Assembly (NCBI RefSeq): GCF_003073135.1
Contig: NZ_PGDQ01000009.1
Location: 62,001 to 126,000 of the forward strand
DNA: 64,000 bases
Direction of reading: 5' to 3'
Origin: Euzebya rosea
Lineage (GTDB): Bacteria > Actinomycetota > Nitriliruptoria > Euzebyales > Euzebyaceae
Under the pieces are notes generated by a model. That model saw only the letters and a list, made by a program, of their open reading frames with translations. It ran no database searches and was not told where the DNA came from. Position numbers and translations under genes: made by a program. Each line of letters starts with the position of its first letter. Position 1 is the first letter of the stretch. This document shows, piece by piece, positions 48,011-57,366 of the stretch.

Positions 48011-49552
48011 TTGAGCATCCAGCTGCCCCCGGCCAAGTCCGTTCTGCGAAATCCGAGCCAGGAGGAGCTTCGCGAGCTCGTGGCGAAGATGCCCAACGCC
48101 GAGCTGACGGAGTTCGGCAACTACAACGTGACCGTTCGTGTCACGTCGCGGTCCGCCGGGTCCACGTTCCTCGTCACCGACGACCCGGACTCCACCCAGG
48201 TCCAGACGATGTCGACGGCGGACTACGCCAAGGAGGCGGCCCGTCAGGACGCCTACATCGCCGAGCAGGACATGGTCCTGGTCGAGGGCTACATCGGGCC
48301 GGAGAACTCCCCGATGCGCCGTGCTGCCCGCGTCTACATCGAGGCGTCCAACGCCAACATCCCCGCGATGCAGCAGCAGCTGTACTTCGACAAGGACGCG
48401 GACTGGAACGAAGACGACGCCCTGACGATCATCTACACGCCCAACTGCCCCGCTGAGGGGTTCCCGGGCGACAAGCTGGTCACCATCGACCTGCCCAACG
48501 AGGTCACCCGCGTGTTCGCCATCGACTACTTCGGTGAGTCGAAGATGGGCGGCCTGCGGATGTGGATGGACTGGGTGTACGAGCAGGGCGCCCTCGCGAT
48601 GCACTCCGGCGCCAAGGTCATCCCCACCGACGACGGTGACAAGGTCGCCCTGATCGTCGGCCTGTCGGGCACCGGCAAGACGACCACCACCTTCCAGCAG
48701 CAGAACAACTCCTTGCCCGTCCAGGACGACATCGTCGCCCTGGTCGAGGGTGGCGACGTGTACTCCACCGAGGACGGCTGCTTCGCCAAGACCATCGGCC
48801 TGGACCCGGCGTACGAGCCGACCATCCACGGCGCGCTGACCAAGAAGGACTCCTGGCTGGAGAACGTCGCGGTCACCGACGGCAAGGTCGACTTCTTCGA
48901 CGACTCCTACACCGCCAACGGCCGCGGCACCTTCCCGCTCAAGGACATCCCGCACTTCGACCCGCGCAAGCTGGGCAAGGCCAACTTCCTGCTGATCCTC
49001 AACCGCAACGAGTCGATCATCCCGGGTGTCGCCCGCATGACCTCGCCGGAGCAGGCCGCGGCCTACTTCATGCTGGGCGAGACCAAGGGCACGTCCGCCG
49101 GTGGCGCTGCCGAGGCCGGCAAGTTCCTCCGCGTGCCGGGCACCAACCCGTTCTTCATGCGGTTCGACTACATGCAGGGCAACCGCCTGGTCGACATGAT
49201 CGAGTCCATGGACTACGACTTCGGCGTCTACCTGATGTCGACCGGTCGCGTCGGCGGCGGCGACGACGTCGAGGGTTCGAAGAAGATCAAGATCCCCCAC
49301 TCCTCCGCCATCGTGAAGGGCATCGCCGAGGGCACCATCGAGTGGGAGGTCGACCCGGACTTCGGCTACGAGATCGCCAAGTCGGTCCCCGGCATCGACG
49401 ACATCGAGATCCTGCAGCCCCGCAAGCTGTACGAGGCCCAGGGTCGCAGCGAGGAGTACGCCGAGCTGGTCGCCCGCGTCAAGGCCGAGCGCGACGAGTT
49501 CATGGCCAAGCACGAGGGCCTGCGCCCCGAGATCGTGAAGGCGCTGGGCTAG
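48011..49552 (+). CDS. pckA: Phosphoenolpyruvate carboxykinase (ATP)
   Basis: 513 residues of the ATP-dependent type: P-loop GLSGTGKTTTT, metal site around VQDDIVALVEGG, EGGDVYSTEDGCFAKTIGLD, NGRGTFPL, and ARMTSPEQAAAYFMLGETKGTSAGG. It makes PEP from oxaloacetate, the entry step of gluconeogenesis. Many Actinomycetota use the GTP type instead. TTG 48011 is chosen because AGGAG lies 8 nt upstream; the longer frame from GTG 47954 starts inside the leader hairpin. A terminator follows. Confidence 0.95.
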   Translation: MSIQLPPAKSVLRNPSQEELRELVAKMPNAELTEFGNYNVTVRVTSRSAGSTFLVTDDPDSTQVQTMSTADYAKEAARQDAYIAEQDMVLVEGYIGPENSPMRRAARVYIEASNANIPAMQQQLYFDKDADWNEDDALTIIYTPNCPAEGFPGDKLVTIDLPNEVTRVFAIDYFGESKMGGLRMWMDWVYEQGALAMHSGAKVIPTDDGDKVALIVGLSGTGKTTTTFQQQNNSLPVQDDIVALVEGGDVYSTEDGCFAKTIGLDPAYEPTIHGALTKKDSWLENVAVTDGKVDFFDDSYTANGRGTFPLKDIPHFDPRKLGKANFLLILNRNESIIPGVARMTSPEQAAAYFMLGETKGTSAGGAAEAGKFLRVPGTNPFFMRFDYMQGNRLVDMIESMDYDFGVYLMSTGRVGGGDDVEGSKKIKIPHSSAIVKGIAEGTIEWEVDPDFGYEIAKSVPGIDDIEILQPRKLYEAQGRSEEYAELVARVKAERDEFMAKHEGLRPEIVKALG

Positions 49553-49573
49553 CCCCACCGCCACCGAACACGA

Positions 49574-49603
49574 GCGAACGCCCCACCCCGGTGGGGCGTT
49601 CGC
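49574..49603 (+). terminator. Terminator after pckA
   Basis: Perfect 13-bp stem (49574-49586 and 49591-49603, arm GCGAACGCCCCAC) with loop CCCG, 22 bp after the stop. There is no T-run; high-GC actinobacterial terminators often lack one. Confidence 0.65.
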
Positions 49604-49617
49604 CGTTCACGAGGGGT

Positions 49618-49623
49618 TACCGT
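49618..49623 (+). promoter_or_regulatory. -10-like box before the DUF2142 gene
   Basis: TACCGT lies 8 nt before the ATG, again leaderless-type spacing with no Shine-Dalgarno sequence. The -35 region would overlap the pckA terminator hairpin and is not clear. Confidence 0.3.
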
Positions 49624-49631
49624 TTGTCGCC

Positions 49632-51287
49632 ATGACCGATTCGACCGGGTTCAGCCTGCGGGGGCTGCTGGCGGACACCAGGCCCGTGATCTGGCTGATC
49701 ACCGCCGCCTGGACGCTGTTGCTGTGCCTGTGGTCGGTCCTGCCGCCGATCTTCTCCGCCCCGGACGAACCGCAGCACATCGACACGATCGTCGACTCGG
49801 TGGGGCGTTCGCCGCTGGTCTGGGTCACCCCCTCGGGTGACCGGATGAGCAACGCCATCCTCGAGGCACAGGATCGCTTCGGGTACCGGACGCGCGATCC
49901 GCAGAACCCCGACCTGTTCCTGGACGACCGGCGGCTCGGAGGACGCACCGCAGCGGAGGCCTACCCGAGGGACGAGCGTCCGAGCGTGGCGGAGCTGTCC
50001 GCAGCCGACCGCCTGCCGAGCAGCCGTCTGAACCAGATGTACCAGCACCCCCCCCTGTACTACCGCACCGCTGCATGGGCGGTCGGGGTCATCCCCGGGT
50101 GGGAACGGATGTCCCTCGACGTCCTCGTCGGGATCATGCGGCTGCTGTCGGTGGTGGTGGTCGCGCCGCTGCCGTTGGTGATGGCAGGGCTCGCACAGGT
50201 CCTGGACGGTCGACCGTCGCTGGAGACCGCCGCCGCGCTGTCCCCGCTGCTGGTCCCGCAGCTGGCCCACCTGGGCTCGGTGACGAGCAACGACGGGCTG
50301 CTGTTCGCCCTGACGGCGTTCCTCCTGCTGCTGCTCGCCCGCGTGTACCGAGGCGACGTCAGCCGGTCCACATCGACGTGGGTCGGCGTGACCCTCCTCG
50401 CGGCGATGCTGACCAAGGGCTTCGCGCTGTTCATGCCTGTTGCCGTCGTGGCCGCCCACGTCGGGTCCACGAGGGTGTCGGGCGTTGCGCCACGCGAGGC
50501 GTTCGTCGGCCTCGTGCGCAGCGCGGCCATCGCCGCCCTGTCGCTGTGGTGGTACGGGGAGAACCTGCTTCGCTTCGGTGGCGTGCAACCCTCGGTCGCG
50601 GCTCCGCCCGCGGCAGACGAGCACGGGTCGGTCGTGGGATGGCTCGGGCGGGCGTGGATCACCCAGACCCAGACGTTCTGGGGCCGGTTCGGATGGGCCG
50701 AGACCGGGTTCGGGGAGGCGACGACCACCACGTTGTCGATCGTGGCGATCGTGCTGGTGCTGATCGCCATCCACCGTCGCGAGGGCAGCCTGCTGACCAT
50801 GCTGCTGCTGCCGGGCGTCCTCGCGATCGCCACGACCATCGGTCAGTCGTGGATGTCGTGGGACACCATCGGAACCATCCGGGCGGTCCACGGCCGCTAC
50901 TTCTTCATCAGCCTGGCCGGGCTCCTGCTGCTGATGGTCATTGGCCTCCATCGGATCCTCCAGCGATGGTCGTCGCTGGCCCGATGGACGTGGCTGCCGG
51001 TGCTCGTGGCGGGGGTGTGGCTCCACGCCTCTTCGTGGCTGACGGCCGTCGACTACTTCTGGACGACCCCGGAGGCGCCCTCACTTGCCGCTGGGGGCCG
51101 CGCCCTCCTGGCGTGGCAGCCGTGGCCGCCCATCCTCGTTCAGGGGACTGCGGTCGCCCTCGGACTCCTCGGCGTCGAGACGCTCCGGCGCCTGGTCGTC
51201 GCCTCGCGCACGACCGACTGCGCGACGACCGGTCCGGCCGACGAGCAGCACCAGGCCGAGGACGAGGAACACCACGTCCCCGCCTGA
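49632..51287 (+). CDS. DUF2142-like polytopic membrane protein
   Basis: 551 residues with about ten membrane helices. After the first helix comes FSAPDEPQHID, the acidic loop typical of DUF2142 and similar GT-C-type glycosyltransferases, and YQHPPLYYRTAAW. Such proteins are thought to transfer sugars from polyprenyl carriers on the outer face of the membrane; acceptor unknown. The last 69 codons overlap the 3' end of the oppositely oriented CWB2 gene by 207 bp; the overlapped part encodes the last helix and a charged tail. Confidence 0.82.
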   Translation: MTDSTGFSLRGLLADTRPVIWLITAAWTLLLCLWSVLPPIFSAPDEPQHIDTIVDSVGRSPLVWVTPSGDRMSNAILEAQDRFGYRTRDPQNPDLFLDDRRLGGRTAAEAYPRDERPSVAELSAADRLPSSRLNQMYQHPPLYYRTAAWAVGVIPGWERMSLDVLVGIMRLLSVVVVAPLPLVMAGLAQVLDGRPSLETAAALSPLLVPQLAHLGSVTSNDGLLFALTAFLLLLLARVYRGDVSRSTSTWVGVTLLAAMLTKGFALFMPVAVVAAHVGSTRVSGVAPREAFVGLVRSAAIAALSLWWYGENLLRFGGVQPSVAAPPAADEHGSVVGWLGRAWITQTQTFWGRFGWAETGFGEATTTTLSIVAIVLVLIAIHRREGSLLTMLLLPGVLAIATTIGQSWMSWDTIGTIRAVHGRYFFISLAGLLLLMVIGLHRILQRWSSLARWTWLPVLVAGVWLHASSWLTAVDYFWTTPEAPSLAAGGRALLAWQPWPPILVQGTAVALGLLGVETLRRLVVASRTTDCATTGPADEQHQAEDEEHHVPA

Positions 51288-52355
51288 CGTCCGCAGCGGG
51301 GGTGGCGCCGCCTTCGTCACGAGCAACGAGCCGTGGACCGCCCGTGACAGCTCGAGGGCAGTCCGGCGCGAGATGCCGCCGAACCCACCGACGAGCAGGA
51401 GCTGTTCGACGTCCTGACCGGCGAGGTAGGACCGCGCCGGCGCGTTGGCGTTCGGATCGATCCGGTCGACCAGGACCAGGGTCCCCTCCACTGCCTCGGC
51501 AGCCGCGGCTGTGGGAATCGCGTCGGCGTACAGGCCGGCACCCGCCACGAGGACCTGCTGCCCGCGCCCCCGGGGGTAGCGTTCGGCCACCGCGACCGCA
51601 AGCTCGACCGTGGACTCGGCGGAGACACGTTCCAGCGGGATGCCCAGCTGCTGCACCTGCCGAGTGACCTCCCCGTCGATTGCCGCGACGTTGCCGACGA
51701 CCAGCACCCGAGCGGGGGCGATCCTGCGCAGCACACGCCGGACCCGGTCATCCAGCGCGTCGGGAGGGGAGAGCAGCAGCGGGGCGTCGAGCGCCGCTGC
51801 CAGCCCCGCACCAAGCAGCGCCGCTTGCCAGTCCATGTCGGGGGTGCGCGGCATCGCCCCGACCAGCACGACCGTCTCGACATCGTCTGCAACGGTGGAC
51901 TCGGCGATGACGGCGGACGTCGCGTGGACCGTGCCGGCGTCGAGCCGTTCGACGGCCAACCCGAGGTCCTCCACGGCGGCCACGACCCCGTGGCCGACTT
52001 GCTCGGGTGATCCCACGACGGTCACCGTCGAGGCCTCGAGTCGGGTGAGCTCGGCCTGTACCTCCTCGGGCAGGCGCTCGCTGTCGGTCAGGAGGACCGG
52101 TCGACCGCTGGCTGCGGCGAGGTGGGTTCCGAGGATCATCGTCGCCGGATGGCTTCCTGGAACGAGGACGACGTCATCGGCCGTCGCGAACGCGTACTGC
52201 ATCGTGTTCACCGCGGTGTCGAACCGGTTGTCACCGACGATGCGCGTGACCGAGACGACCTCCTGCTTCTCGGCCACGGCAGGGACGGCCATCGCGCCGA
52301 GCACGGCGACGATGGCCAGCAGGACCCCGAGCACCGAGCCGGCAGGACGAATCAC
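51081..52355 (-). CDS. CWB2-repeat cell-wall protein with C-terminal membrane helix
   Basis: 424 residues: signal peptide (GVLLAIVAVLGAMAVPAVAE), then CWB2-like repeats covering most of the chain (VTRIVGDNRFDTAVNTM, DVVLVPGSHPATMILGTHLA, VLVVGNVAAIDGEV, LLLVGGFGGISRRT), then a helix (DVVFLVLGLVLLVG) and a charged tail. The layout suggests attachment to wall polymers and membrane at once. GTG start and its GGAGG lie inside a long hairpin. Confidence 0.82.
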   Translation of the reverse strand: MIRPAGSVLGVLLAIVAVLGAMAVPAVAEKQEVVSVTRIVGDNRFDTAVNTMQYAFATADDVVLVPGSHPATMILGTHLAAASGRPVLLTDSERLPEEVQAELTRLEASTVTVVGSPEQVGHGVVAAVEDLGLAVERLDAGTVHATSAVIAESTVADDVETVVLVGAMPRTPDMDWQAALLGAGLAAALDAPLLLSPPDALDDRVRRVLRRIAPARVLVVGNVAAIDGEVTRQVQQLGIPLERVSAESTVELAVAVAERYPRGRGQQVLVAGAGLYADAIPTAAAAEAVEGTLVLVDRIDPNANAPARSYLAGQDVEQLLLVGGFGGISRRTALELSRAVHGSLLVTKAAPPPLRTSGGDVVFLVLGLVLLVGRTGRRAVGRARGDDQAPERLDAEESEGDRSPLNEDGRPRLPRQEGAAPSGK

Positions 52356-52384
52356 GGCCTCCGAGCGTACTCGGAGGCCGTGAT
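52351..52384. terminator. 14-bp hairpin: terminator of the upstream gene and cover of a start codon
   Basis: Arms 52351-52364 and 52371-52384 (ATCACGGCCTCCGA and its complement) are perfect, loop GCGTAC. On the minus strand it follows the stop at 52409 by 24 bp, a terminator position. Its distal arm contains both the GGAGG and the GTG start (52355-52353) of the next CWB2 gene. Confidence 0.65.
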
Positions 52385-52408
52385 GATCCGGAGGGACTGG
52401 CGTGCAGG

Positions 52409-55381
52409 TCAGTCCGCCCGGACGGTGCGGCGGCGACGCTGGAGCGATGCACCCAGCAGCGCCAGGACGCCGGCGGCGACGGCCCAGTCGGGGCCGCCGA
52501 ACATGCCGGCGGTGTCGGTCCGCCGTTCCTGCTGCATGGCGATGGCGTCGGGGTCGACCACGGCGATGAACTCCTCGTGCAGGACGTCCAGCGCCTCACG
52601 GGAGACCGAGTCGACGTCGCCGACGACGCGAGCCTGGGACAGGCCGGCGGCGACCGCGTCGTAGACCTCGACGCTGGTGTCCGGGCCGTCCTGCCCGTCG
52701 ACGAGCGCCAGGATCTCCCCGCGGATGGCCGCGATCGGCGCCGCGGCCAGCGCATCGTGCCAGTCGCTGCCGGAGGCCAGCCACAGCCGCTGGGTCGACG
52801 CGCCGGTCGACAGCGACTCCTCCACGACCTCCAGGGAGGTCCCGAAGCGCGAGTCCCCGGCCAGCCGTCGGGTGGTGAACCCGGCGTCGACGATGGCCTG
52901 CTCGGTCGCGCTGCTGACGGCGGCGGTACCGCCGACGATCACGACCTCGCTGGGCGACAGCGTGGTGAGGGCCGCGACGGTCTCCGACGGCAGCCGATCC
53001 TTGTTGACCAGCAGGATCGCGTCGCCGCGTCGGCCGGCCTGCGCGGCTGCGGCGATCGGGTCGGGGAACCCACGCAGCGCGTCGGCGTGTTCGCCTTCGG
53101 CCACGTACACCGTGCCGGTCGTCGACCCGACGCGGTTGGCCGCCATCTGGGCGGTGGCGAAGCGGTTGGGACCCGCGATGCGTTCGGTCGTCAGGCCCAT
53201 CGTGCGCAGCTCGGCCAGCACGTCGTCGGACACCGCCGCGTCACCGCCCATCACGATGGCGTTGGTCGCGCCGAGCCGCTCGATCTCCGCCGCCGTCTCG
53301 GGCGACAGCGCGTCGGTCGCGGTGTACAGCAGCGGCGCGTCCTCCATGGCGGCGACCACCCCACCGGTCAGGTTGTCGGCGTAGACGTCGTCGCGGCCGA
53401 TCACGACGGTGTCGGCGGCCCCCAGCTCGCGGCTGACCCGGGCTGCGGTGCCCGTGTAGCCGTCCCCGGAGATCCGGGCGAAGTCGGGGTCGAACGGGAC
53501 CTGGTCACCCATCTGCGCAGGAGCGGGCAGGGTGACCTGGTAGACGTCGATCGAGCCGCGGCCGGCCAACGTGTCCGCGGACACGCCGATGTAGGTGAAG
53601 GTGCCGTCCTCGTTGTCGATGACATCAAAGATCGCCGAGACCCACTGGTCGGTGGACGGCTGGATGAAGTAGCCCGTCTCGACCCACTCGAAGGTGCCGT
53701 CGGGGTACTCGATGTAGTCCACGACCCGGGTGCCCTGGGTGTACCAGGCCATGAAGATGCGGTTCTGACCGGGGATCTGGTGGAAGACGTGGGCGGTGCA
53801 GAACGCCGATTGCGGCTGGGTCTGCACCGAGGTGCGGTACACCGCGCGGTCGCCGTCGGGGGTCAACGCGTAGGCGGACTGGGCGGCCTCGGGGCTGCCC
53901 GGGTTGACGCGGGTCAGGGCATCCACGGAGTAGGCGTGCAGGCCGCCGTTGCCCTCGGGGTTGTCCACCCCCGGGGCACAGCTCGCACCGGGGGGCACCA
54001 CGCCGCCGCCCCGCTCGTCGGAGGCGATCAGGTGCCGTCCGGAATGGGTCAGCTCGGCCTCGTGGTCGAAGTCGATGTCCAGCGCGGAGCCGAACGGCGT
54101 CGGCAGCTGGCCCGTCGCCGCCCGCCCCGAGTGGAAGATGGATCCCAGGTGCTCGACACCCTCGACGCTGGGCGCGCCCATGGCCAGCCAGCTCGGGATC
54201 GTCAGGTCGACGTCGTCGGCGCCGACGACGCAGTCGTACACGGTGGCCCCGGTCGCGATGCCCGGCGGCAGCGGTGCGCTGGTGGTGGTCGGACGCGCCG
54301 CGCACGGCAGGGCGTCGCCGTTGATGGAGTCGTCGGAGTAGTCGTCGGGTGTGCCGTTGTCGTCGAACGCACCGGACATGTCGAACACGTGCAGCGCCTG
54401 CCCCGACCCGCAGGTCAGGCGATCGTCGGGGTAGATCTCCAGCTCGTGACAGCCGTAGACGGTCCCGAGGACCGAGTGTCCCAGCTGGGTGTCGAGGTCG
54501 CCGAAGCGGAAGCGGAACGTCTCGGGCTGGCACTGCGCCCGCTTGTCCTCGATCGAGGTGCCCTCGGGGAAGTTCATGCACGACGACAGGTCGACCATCT
54601 CGAACCCGTCGAGGTCGAAGGCGTCGGAGTCGCCCTCGCACTCGTTCTCGCGGATCAGCTCCTCGACGTCGCCGTCGCCGTCGCAGTCGGTCTCGTCAAC
54701 AGCCACCGTGATCGCATCGGAGGTCACCGAGAACGCGATGTGCGGACGCTTCGGGTCGATGTTGACGGTGTGGGACTCGCCGATGTGGCTGATCAGCGCC
54801 AGCTCCGTGGGGGCGGTGACGTCGGTGATGTCGACGATCTCCAGCCCACCCTGGGGGACACCGGACAGCCCGCCGGCGCCCTGGTCGTGGCAACGTCCCG
54901 GGGCGTCGGTCGCGTCGATCAGCAGCTGTGCGTCGCTGGTGTCGGCCAGCGGGTTGGTCTCGTTCAGCAGGACCGTGCCCTTGGGCGTGGCCTCGACGTC
55001 GTGCTGCAGGCCGAGCGCGCCGGACGCGTCGGTGACGCAGGACGCGGAGGGGAACGCCGAAACGAAGGTGGGGTCGATGGTCTCGCCGCCGTCGGTCAGC
55101 TGCACGATCGCCTGGCCACCGTCGTTGGCGCCGACGGCGAGCGTGCCCACCGCCACGTAGGTCTCTCCGTTCTGGGTGAAGAAGTCGAGGTCGGTGTGGG
55201 TGTTGCCGGTCTCGATGGTCGCCAGCGGCTCCCACTCGATGCCGTCCACCCCGCCGGAGTTTCCGGGAGTACCGGGGCCGACGAGCGCGTCGAAGCTGGC
55301 CGGATGGTCGGCCAGCGCCGGAACGGGTAGGGCCAGCAGCAAGGCCAGCACGGTCAGGGGCACAAACGATCGTCGCGACAC
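52409..55381 (-). CDS. Large secreted LVIVD-like protein with three CWB2 repeats and C-terminal anchor
   Basis: 990 residues: signal peptide (1-24), an N-terminal propeller-like region with LVIVD-type units (GGLEIVDITDVTAPTELALI, GQALHVFDMSG), a calcium-type DCDGDGDVEE, many paired cysteines, then three CWB2 modules (about 660-955: FARISGDGYTGTAARVSREL, RIAGPNRFATAQMAANR, RLAGDSRFGTSLEVVEE) and a final hydrophobic helix with RRRR. Probably a surface-displayed protein; no catalytic site recognised. GTG start. Confidence 0.82.
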   Translation of the reverse strand: MSRRSFVPLTVLALLLALPVPALADHPASFDALVGPGTPGNSGGVDGIEWEPLATIETGNTHTDLDFFTQNGETYVAVGTLAVGANDGGQAIVQLTDGGETIDPTFVSAFPSASCVTDASGALGLQHDVEATPKGTVLLNETNPLADTSDAQLLIDATDAPGRCHDQGAGGLSGVPQGGLEIVDITDVTAPTELALISHIGESHTVNIDPKRPHIAFSVTSDAITVAVDETDCDGDGDVEELIRENECEGDSDAFDLDGFEMVDLSSCMNFPEGTSIEDKRAQCQPETFRFRFGDLDTQLGHSVLGTVYGCHELEIYPDDRLTCGSGQALHVFDMSGAFDDNGTPDDYSDDSINGDALPCAARPTTTSAPLPPGIATGATVYDCVVGADDVDLTIPSWLAMGAPSVEGVEHLGSIFHSGRAATGQLPTPFGSALDIDFDHEAELTHSGRHLIASDERGGGVVPPGASCAPGVDNPEGNGGLHAYSVDALTRVNPGSPEAAQSAYALTPDGDRAVYRTSVQTQPQSAFCTAHVFHQIPGQNRIFMAWYTQGTRVVDYIEYPDGTFEWVETGYFIQPSTDQWVSAIFDVIDNEDGTFTYIGVSADTLAGRGSIDVYQVTLPAPAQMGDQVPFDPDFARISGDGYTGTAARVSRELGAADTVVIGRDDVYADNLTGGVVAAMEDAPLLYTATDALSPETAAEIERLGATNAIVMGGDAAVSDDVLAELRTMGLTTERIAGPNRFATAQMAANRVGSTTGTVYVAEGEHADALRGFPDPIAAAAQAGRRGDAILLVNKDRLPSETVAALTTLSPSEVVIVGGTAAVSSATEQAIVDAGFTTRRLAGDSRFGTSLEVVEESLSTGASTQRLWLASGSDWHDALAAAPIAAIRGEILALVDGQDGPDTSVEVYDAVAAGLSQARVVGDVDSVSREALDVLHEEFIAVVDPDAIAMQQERRTDTAGMFGGPDWAVAAGVLALLGASLQRRRRTVRAD

Positions 55382-55517
55382 CAGGGATCCTTCCGAGATG
55401 GGGGGTGGGTCCGCCCGGACCCGTCGTCCCGTCCTACGTACGGGCTGGCCGTACGGTTACGCCTGATGCTCCCGCGCATCAGTCGACCGAGTCTGCCACC
55501 GAAGGTTCCCCCTCCAC

Positions 55518-56756
55518 GTGCCTCCCCTCGAAACCGTCGTTCTCGCCCACCCACTGACCGAACCGGGCGGCCTGGGCCTGCCGCCCCTGTTCCTGGCCGC
55601 CGTGGTCGTGGCGTGCGCCACGATCCTCGTGCTGCGCCTCCCCGACCGGACCTCGTCGCCGGCGGCGCAGGCCAACGGCGACGCAGCGGTCCCGACGCCC
55701 TCCACGATGGGGCCGGGCGAACGAGTGGCCCGTGCGGTCGGCGTCGGGGTGCTGCTGCTCGTCATCGTCGCCGGTCGACTGGGTCGGGACTCCCAGCTGG
55801 ACAACATCGCCCCCTCGCTGGCGATCGGCCTGGCGTGGCCGGCGCTCCTCGTCGTCGGCGTGATCGGCCGGGACTGGTGGGCGCGGCTGGATCCATTCGA
55901 CACCCTTGCCAGGGGACTCCAGGCCCTGGGTGGTCAGGTCGAGCCTCCCGGCGAGGCCCCCTTGCCGGGAGGGCGATGGTGGGCCGTCCCGGCTGCGCTG
56001 GGGTGGACGTTCTACCTCGGGGTCCACCGACAACCGCTGGAACCGCGGGTGATCGGCGCAGTCGCGGCCGGCTACACCATCCTGACGCTGGCGGGGTGCC
56101 TTGCCGTCGGGCGTCGGCGATGGCTGGAGGCGGGCGAGCTGCTGACGGTCTTCCTCGGCATCGTCGACGACATGCGACAGCGACAGCCGCGCGTGGCAGG
56201 GGACGGCGGAAGCGCCGTGGTGGTCGCGGTCCTGGCCGGCGGCCTGGCCTTCGCCACGTTGCGCATCAGCACGTTGTGGATCCAGCAGCTGCTCGCGTGG
56301 GGCATCGACCCGCTGTCGGCGGCCGCGACGCTGACCGGCCTGCTGGTCGTCGCGGGCCTGTCGGTCCTCGGAGTGCGGGCGGCCGACAGGTGGGCCGTGC
56401 GGTCGGGCGCACCTCCGGGCGTGGTCACCGGCGCGGTGGCCGTCGTGGCGGTCGGCATCGGGTTGGCCCAGGCCATGGTCCGCGAACGCCTGCTCAAGGC
56501 CGCGGTCCTGTTCGTCGCCCGGCTGAGCAATCCCCTGGGCGGGGACATGGACCTCTTCGGTACGGCGTCACTCGTCCCGACCAACGAGCTGATCGGTGAG
56601 ACACCGACGGTCATCGTGCAGCTGGTGGTGTTGGTGGTGACCGCAACGCTGGCCGGTCGAGCATCCCGACGGCGGTGCCCCCGTGCCGTTCGCCCTGCCA
56701 TGTGGGCCATCGGCACCTTCACCGCCGTCGGTGTGCTGTCGGTCACTGCGATCTAG
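55518..56756 (+). CDS. Polytopic membrane protein of unknown function
   Basis: 412 residues with about nine hydrophobic segments. DNIAPSLAIGLAWPALLVVG followed by RDWWARLDPFDTLARG recalls actinobacterial membrane proteins annotated as fenitrothion-hydrolase-like; this likeness is from memory and weak, and gives no firm function. GTG start without a strong ribosome-binding site. It is divergent from the large CWB2 gene, with a 136-bp shared upstream region. Confidence 0.7.
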   Translation: MPPLETVVLAHPLTEPGGLGLPPLFLAAVVVACATILVLRLPDRTSSPAAQANGDAAVPTPSTMGPGERVARAVGVGVLLLVIVAGRLGRDSQLDNIAPSLAIGLAWPALLVVGVIGRDWWARLDPFDTLARGLQALGGQVEPPGEAPLPGGRWWAVPAALGWTFYLGVHRQPLEPRVIGAVAAGYTILTLAGCLAVGRRRWLEAGELLTVFLGIVDDMRQRQPRVAGDGGSAVVVAVLAGGLAFATLRISTLWIQQLLAWGIDPLSAAATLTGLLVVAGLSVLGVRAADRWAVRSGAPPGVVTGAVAVVAVGIGLAQAMVRERLLKAAVLFVARLSNPLGGDMDLFGTASLVPTNELIGETPTVIVQLVVLVVTATLAGRASRRRCPRAVRPAMWAIGTFTAVGVLSVTAI

Positions 56757-56811
56757 CTGGCCGATCGAGGTCGATCGACATGATTCCCCCACGGCGACCG
56801 GTTCTGTCCGG

Positions 56812-57366
56812 TCAGGTCCTGCGATACAGGGTTGCGGCGCGACCCGGTCCGGAGTGATCGGGGTCCGGGCCTGCGTCGACGACACGACCTGCCTCGATCT
56901 CGGCATCCACTGCCTTTCGCACCACTGCCGGCGATCCGCCGGTGGTCTCGCGAAGCGACTTGAGCGTGAATGACTTCGGCATCGCGTTGATGACGTCTTC
57001 CTGCGTCGTGCGAGAGGAGCGCTTGCGGGGCGTGCTGCTCGATCCCCCGCGCTTGCGGCCCTTCGCAACATCGAATCCGGCCCGTCGCAACGTGGCGCTG
57101 GGCACACCCTCTGCCTCGAACGCCTTGCCGGTCAGGCCTGCCTCGTCGGCCCATGCCTTGGCGTGGACGACGAACTCGTCCTCGATGGCGGTCATCGACG
57201 GCGCGTTGAGCTCGGCAAGCGTCTGCTGCAGCTTCAGTCGCTCGATCGGGTCCTCCTCGGCATCGAGCGCTGATTGCGCTTCTTCGATGGCGTCGTCGTC
57301 ACGCAACGTCGAAGGATCCTGCAGTGCAGTGAGGTATTTCCGGACGATGGTTTCTGGTTGGCTCAC
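56812..57366 (-). CDS. Hypothetical protein with C-terminal winged-helix-like domain
   Basis: 184 residues. The N-terminal half is helical and acidic (ETIVRKYLTALQDPSTLRDD, ERLKLQQTLAELN); a basic stretch KGRKRGGSSSTPRKRSSR joins it to a C-terminal domain SFTLKSLRETTGGSPAVVRK that looks like a winged helix with AGRVVDAGP as the wing. It may bind DNA. GTG 57366 has GGAG 6 nt upstream; the longer frame to 57498 is not needed. Confidence 0.7.
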   Translation of the reverse strand: MSQPETIVRKYLTALQDPSTLRDDDAIEEAQSALDAEEDPIERLKLQQTLAELNAPSMTAIEDEFVVHAKAWADEAGLTGKAFEAEGVPSATLRRAGFDVAKGRKRGGSSSTPRKRSSRTTQEDVINAMPKSFTLKSLRETTGGSPAVVRKAVDAEIEAGRVVDAGPDPDHSGPGRAATLYRRT

